A stretch of 64,000 bases of DNA, taken from positions 186,001 through 250,000 of the forward strand of contig JAGVKQ010000017.1 in assembly GCA_020050435.1 (NCBI GenBank). Reading direction: 5' to 3'. Under the pieces are notes generated by a model. The model worked only from the letters and a program-made list of their open reading frames with translations. It ran no database searches and had not been told where the DNA came from. Position numbers and translations under genes: made by a program. How positions within the stretch are numbered: the first letter of the stretch is position 1; every line of letters begins with the position of its first letter. The DNA is from Candidatus Caenarcanales bacterium (GTDB lineage Bacteria; Cyanobacteriota; Vampirovibrionia; 2-02-FULL-35-15). Of this stretch, positions 60,474-64,000 are shown piece by piece.

Positions 60474-61205
60474 ATGACTACATCATTAAGTACAATAGCA
60501 CCTAGTCCAATACTCTCTCAGGCTAGTTCTATTCTTTCATATCCAATACGCTTTGTTCTTCCTAATCGAACAACTGAAGGGAGTAAAGAAGTCTATGAAG
60601 CCGGGAAATTAGCCAAGAAAGAGGGTTCTTTTCCCCACGTTTTAAACCTTTCAAAAGCTAATAGTGATATTAGAAGAGGTGGACATGGCAGATGGGTTTT
60701 AGTTAGTGGAAATGAACAAATGAAAATTGCAGCTGAAGCCTCAAAAAAAGATGAAGAGTTAAGAAGACTGCTTAATTCTGAGTGGCTTCCACTGGTAGGA
60801 AAGAAAACCTCACTTTTTGACTGGGGGCATGCCAGAGAACTTAGGGGAGTAAACGCTGAAATTACAGAAGTTAGCGATAGAGTCAGTGAATTAAACTCAC
60901 TTCTATTTAATGAGATCCCTGAAGGGAAAGTATGGGAAGTATTTTGTGCTTCTTGCAGAGCAATACCAAGCAAAACGTTCGACAGCAAAGTTGAATATGA
61001 TGCTCACAAGCAAGAATGTAGAAAATTAATACAAAGTTCAGACGAGGTAGGACAAAAAGAAAGAGAGGTTTTTGATCTTCTAAGAAGATTAAAAGCTGGA
61101 ACCCCTGACTTAAAAAGATTTGAAGAGCTTATAACTAGTGCTAAAGAATCTGCTGTAAGAGCTGTAAATGTCTTAAAAGATCCAGGAGCTGGAGGGAAAA
61201 AGTAG
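60474..61205 (+). CDS. Hypothetical protein with possible zinc-binding segment
   Basis: Unrecognised. CASCRAIPSKTFDSK followed by YDAHKQEC (about residues 162-184) gives C-x2-C...H-x3-C spacing that could bind zinc. The N-terminal part is Ser-rich then basic (KLAKKEGSFPHVLNLSKANSDIRRGGHG), and the C-terminal part is helical and charged. It lies between the two paralogous protease genes but on the opposite strand, with a strong ribosome-binding site (AAAAGGAG) and a long leader. It may have a role connected with the proteases, but this rests only on position. Confidence 0.55.
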   Translation: MTTSLSTIAPSPILSQASSILSYPIRFVLPNRTTEGSKEVYEAGKLAKKEGSFPHVLNLSKANSDIRRGGHGRWVLVSGNEQMKIAAEASKKDEELRRLLNSEWLPLVGKKTSLFDWGHARELRGVNAEITEVSDRVSELNSLLFNEIPEGKVWEVFCASCRAIPSKTFDSKVEYDAHKQECRKLIQSSDEVGQKEREVFDLLRRLKAGTPDLKRFEELITSAKESAVRAVNVLKDPGAGGKK

Positions 61206-61253
61206 AGGTATATTTATGGGGATTCAGTTTATCTGAGTCCTCTTTTATTTAAC

Positions 61254-62741
61254 TTACGGTATAGGTGTAGCAAATGGGTCTATTGGTAAAGAAGGAGCAG
61301 GAGGTCCTTGATTTACTGGTGAGGGAGTTGTCATAAGTTTTGGTAATCTAATTTTATCGACACTATTTGTAACCCAAAGTGCAGATTTATCTACCCATGG
61401 ATTTGTTCTTCTCCATTCAGCAAACATAATGGGGTGATATTGCGGAAGTGTACTAATTCCTGTTGTAATAATTTTAGTACCATCAGAAGATTCAAAGCCA
61501 GCAGCAATTTTTTCAGCTGTACTCATAACTCTTAGATTGCATTCTCTTTCCATCAACTGTTTTAAAAAACTTCCTCTGACTGCATAACCCTGAGGTGCCC
61601 AAATAGGGTTATTACTTCTGTCCCATGGGTGTCCCATAACAATGGTTCCTAAAAGACTTCCATTATCATCTATTAATGCACTTCCAGAATCTCCCTTGTT
61701 TGGTGTGGGTTGTATTTGGATATATGGTGTTTTATCCCCATTTAAAAATGGATCGAATCTTTCTGCTTTTGTTATTATTCTAGTAGTAACAGTATTTTCA
61801 AGTCCTGTAGGATTACCTACTGTAAATGCACGCTCTCCTTCCCTTAGAGGGTTTTGTTCAAAATCTCTAAACGTAAGTCCTATTCCTGGTGGAAGTGTTT
61901 TTTTAATTTCATCCGTTAAAGGAATTAAGACTAAATCTGGACCTTTATCTGTTACAAAAAAAGCTATTGCACTATCTTTAAATGGGGGAGGTGTAACTTT
62001 AAATGAAAATCCTTGTCCTTCTACTTTAATTTCTGTTGTTATAAAATCTGCAGGGCTCTTAAATGTGTGTGAACAAGAAGCTAAATATAATTCACCATCA
62101 TTTGTTTTAAGAAAAAACCCTGACCATAAACTATTAGTTGATGACATCATTACACAAGATGGTTTTACTTTTTCAATAGCCCTAACAAGTGCATTTCTAT
62201 CCTCTTTTGTTCCTAGAGTTTGTTTAACACCTTTTACTTCTTCTGTAGTTTGAGTTATTTGACCTTCAGCCGTTTTTACTCTCGTGTCGACTTTTCCTAA
62301 ATTGTCTTTTGTAGTGTTTACTTCTGTTTCTACTGTATTAAATCTTCCGCCTAAATTACCGACTTCATTTCTAGCTAGTTCTAAGTTTTGGCTAAGTTGA
62401 TTTACTTCCCCCATAAGTCTAGTATTTTCAGCTGTCTGTTCATCGAGTTTTCCTTGTACAGTGCCGACTTCCCTATTTCTATTTTCAGTTTCAGTATTTA
62501 GTTGTGCTAAAAAGGCATTTTTAGCTTGATCTAATCTTGCATTGATTTGTTCTTCTTTTTGCGCTAATGCTCTTTCTGTCTGGATTTTACCTAATTGAGA
62601 ATCTAATCTCACCGATACAACTTCATTATTTGTAAGCTCTCTACCAAAGTAATCTCTAACACCATAGTTAAAAGCACCAGCCCCTAAAGCACTTAATGCT
62701 AGTACCTTTCCTATAAATCCTATACTTGGAACAGAAGCCAT
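61254..62741 (-). CDS. Membrane-anchored coiled-coil serine protease (paralogue)
   Basis: Same plan as the gene at 58455: a short anchor (SIGFIGKVLALSALGAGAF), a coiled coil (about residues 35-175, with the typical KVDTRVKTAEGQI), and a trypsin-like domain with His in ASCSHTF, Asp in KGPDLVLIPL and Ser in PNKGDSGSALID, close to the standard GDSGG. The C-terminal tail is short and Pro-rich. The ATG at 62741 has CAGGAG six bases upstream; a TTG one codon before it is not needed. Its promoter matches that of the other copy, so the pair arose by duplication including the control region. Confidence 0.8.
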   Translation of the reverse strand: MASVPSIGFIGKVLALSALGAGAFNYGVRDYFGRELTNNEVVSVRLDSQLGKIQTERALAQKEEQINARLDQAKNAFLAQLNTETENRNREVGTVQGKLDEQTAENTRLMGEVNQLSQNLELARNEVGNLGGRFNTVETEVNTTKDNLGKVDTRVKTAEGQITQTTEEVKGVKQTLGTKEDRNALVRAIEKVKPSCVMMSSTNSLWSGFFLKTNDGELYLASCSHTFKSPADFITTEIKVEGQGFSFKVTPPPFKDSAIAFFVTDKGPDLVLIPLTDEIKKTLPPGIGLTFRDFEQNPLREGERAFTVGNPTGLENTVTTRIITKAERFDPFLNGDKTPYIQIQPTPNKGDSGSALIDDNGSLLGTIVMGHPWDRSNNPIWAPQGYAVRGSFLKQLMERECNLRVMSTAEKIAAGFESSDGTKIITTGISTLPQYHPIMFAEWRRTNPWVDKSALWVTNSVDKIRLPKLMTTPSPVNQGPPAPSLPIDPFATPIP

Positions 62742-62781
62742 CAAATCTCCTGGAGTTAATATAAATTGTAATTGTTGGATT

Positions 62782-62810
62782 ATTGTACTACTTGTTACAG
62801 AGTTTGTCTA
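62782..62810 (-). promoter_or_regulatory. Protease promoter (second paralogue)
   Basis: On the minus strand: TAGACA, 17 bases, TACAAT. The base sequence from the -35 box through CAACAATTACAA to CAGGAGATTT is largely the same as before the paralogue at 60011. Confidence 0.75.
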
Positions 62811-62856
62811 GACTGGTTTTTGCATCGTATAAAAGAAAAGGTTAATTAGTTTTAAT

Positions 62857-63849
62857 TTAGACGAACTTTAGCGTCTGTGCCTTATGGTTTTCTATGTGCA
62901 TTTTTTGTTCTGCTTCTTCGAGGATTTTAACTACCTGATATCCGCTTGCTCCATCAGAACGCGGTGCTTCACCTGTTTCTATGCAGTGTAAGAAATGCTT
63001 ACATTCCAGAGTTAGCGGCTCTTCCTGGCTATATGTATAAGGCTCTACAGTAACAGTTCCATCATCTTCAATAGAATAAAGAACTAATTTATCTTCTTGT
63101 CTATTGTCATTTAAAACTGCTGTTTTTTTACTTCCGTTCACTGTGAGTAAAACCTGCTTTTGAGGATCAATCCAACTATTATGAATATGAGCTGGAATAT
63201 CTCCAGGGAAATTTATATCTAAATGAGCTACATCTATAACACCATCACCATTTGTAGACCAGCCGCATGCATTAACTATGCCTTGTGGTTCGAGTCCTAA
63301 AATATAACTCATCATTGAAATATCATGAGGAGCTAAATCCCAGATAACGTTATTATCTCTTCTTTGTTTTTGATTAAAATTTCTTCTATCGCTGTTTAAA
63401 AATCTAATGTCTCCAAGTTCACCCTTGAAAATAAGTTCTCTTAAACGATTTACTGCAGGATGATATAGAAGTAAATGACCAACCATTAAAGTAAGTCCTT
63501 TAACACTGGCTAAATAATTTAATTCCTGTGCTTGCAAATATCCACGAGCAAGTGGTTTTTCTACGTAAACATGCTTCCCTGCCATAAGTGCTAAACGAGC
63601 CAATGAATAATGTGTGTGTGTAGGCGTAGCAATTATAATTCCTTTTATTTCAGGATCAGAAATAATGTCTGTGTAATTTACGGAAACTTTTATGCCTTCA
63701 TATGTTTTCTTAACCCAATCAATGATTTTCGGATCAGCATCACCAATGGCTTTTAAAACACCTAAGTTATATAAATTTCTAGCGAGGTTTCTTCCCCAAT
63801 TTCCACAACCAATTAGCGCTATATTTGATTTTGCTACCTTTGAATTCAT
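62857..63849 (-). CDS. Gfo/Idh/MocA-family sugar dehydrogenase
   Basis: NAD(P)-dependent sugar oxidoreductase. IALIGCGNWGRNLARNL (about residue 11) is the Rossmann motif; GKHVYVEKPLARG (about 92) contains the EKP Lys; VIWDLAPHDISMM (about 168) holds the Asp and His of the catalytic region. It resembles enzymes that oxidise UDP-N-acetylglucosamine-type sugars at C3 (WlbA/WbpB-like), which would fit an envelope-polysaccharide role, but sequence alone cannot fix the substrate. Length 330 aa is typical. No ribosome-binding site is obvious. Confidence 0.88.
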   Translation of the reverse strand: MNSKVAKSNIALIGCGNWGRNLARNLYNLGVLKAIGDADPKIIDWVKKTYEGIKVSVNYTDIISDPEIKGIIIATPTHTHYSLARLALMAGKHVYVEKPLARGYLQAQELNYLASVKGLTLMVGHLLLYHPAVNRLRELIFKGELGDIRFLNSDRRNFNQKQRRDNNVIWDLAPHDISMMSYILGLEPQGIVNACGWSTNGDGVIDVAHLDINFPGDIPAHIHNSWIDPQKQVLLTVNGSKKTAVLNDNRQEDKLVLYSIEDDGTVTVEPYTYSQEEPLTLECKHFLHCIETGEAPRSDGASGYQVVKILEEAEQKMHIENHKAQTLKFV

Positions 63850-63936
63850 CAGAGAAATAGTCTACAAGCCTTGAAGGACTAAGGTCAATTGGTCAATCAC
63901 TTTAACCAGAATAACTCGTGATAACATTAATTTAAT

Positions 63937-64000
63937 ATGGCAATAATCTCCACATCAGATGACACACCGGATAAAAAAACTAAAAACAAGCAGATTATCT
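63937..64000 (+). CDS. Possible start of a gene running off the window
   Basis: An open frame from ATG at 63937 begins MAIISTSDDTPDKKTKNKQII and continues to the window edge. TGATAACAT nine bases before the start could be an extended -10 box, as for other probable leaderless genes here. Divergent from the sugar dehydrogenase. Too short to identify. Confidence 0.35.
   Translation, partial: MAIISTSDDTPDKKTKNKQII

Noticed and set aside
61642-62253. 203-codon plus-strand frame inside the protease gene
   Set aside because: It is antisense to the coiled-coil and catalytic domain, has no ribosome-binding site and no recognisable features.
63288-63300. tRNA-like GGTTCGAGTCC
   Set aside because: It lies within the sugar dehydrogenase gene and no acceptor stem or anticodon arm surrounds it.

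Overview
This is an AT-rich bacterial window (coding strands rich in AAA, GAA and TTA codons) carrying about 57 protein genes, one SAM riboswitch, no tRNA or rRNA that I can find, and no CRISPR array. The core-gene order adk, map, infA, rpmJ, rpsM, rpsK, rpoA, rplQ, with rpsD absent between rpsK and rpoA, is the arrangement I know from Cyanobacteria and their non-photosynthetic relatives. There is no photosynthesis gene. Together with the low GC, the exported-protein content and a sigma factor resembling the cyanobacterial group 2 type, this suggests a Melainabacteria/Vampirovibrionia-type organism. That placement is an inference; a 16S or ribosomal-protein tree would decide it.

Layout. 1-2.7 kb: unrecognised proteins and small genes around a possibly structured RNA. 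2.8-5.5 kb: dut, yraN, a degenerate tyrosine-recombinase-like gene ending inside a nested palindromic repeat, and dapB. 5.5-8.6 kb (minus strand): three solute-binding proteins with no permease genes. 8.7-15.9 kb: recN, adk, map and the translation/RNA polymerase cluster, ending in a dihydroorotate dehydrogenase. 16.2-21.7 kb: a complete condensin operon, smc-scpA-scpB. 22.4-24.2 kb: an acetyltransferase and an RpoD-type sigma factor. 24.3-31.4 kb: a collinear run made of a charged zinc-ribbon protein, a secretin, a periplasmic helix-rich protein and a 910-residue pilin-like protein, probably a surface-appendage or secretion module. 31.4-39 kb: an SDR reductase, thyX, a Crp-type regulator, a thioesterase, a GC-rich palindrome, SAM-I riboswitch plus metK, a multi-FHA protein and nadD. 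39-49 kb: proA, a membrane glycosyltransferase, a lipoprotein, a zinc dehydrogenase, a tandem-repeat protein, a SprT-like protein, a radical SAM protein and ffh. 49-64 kb: several unknown proteins, nanE and nagB (divergent), aconitase, two paralogous coiled-coil serine proteases with matching promoters, and a sugar dehydrogenase.

Two window-wide patterns stand out. First, short palindromes related to GTAGGGGC...GCCCCTAC are scattered through the window. Some lie in frame inside conserved genes (recN, scpB, nadD, twice in the radical SAM gene), and others lie directly before the ribosome-binding sites of adk, rplQ and scpB. Second, seven genes (dut, recN, map, infA, ffh, proA and the gene at 52221) have a TATAAT-like box ending 6-8 bases before the start codon and no Shine-Dalgarno sequence, as expected for leaderless mRNAs. 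Other genes, including the ribosomal protein genes, have clear Shine-Dalgarno sites.
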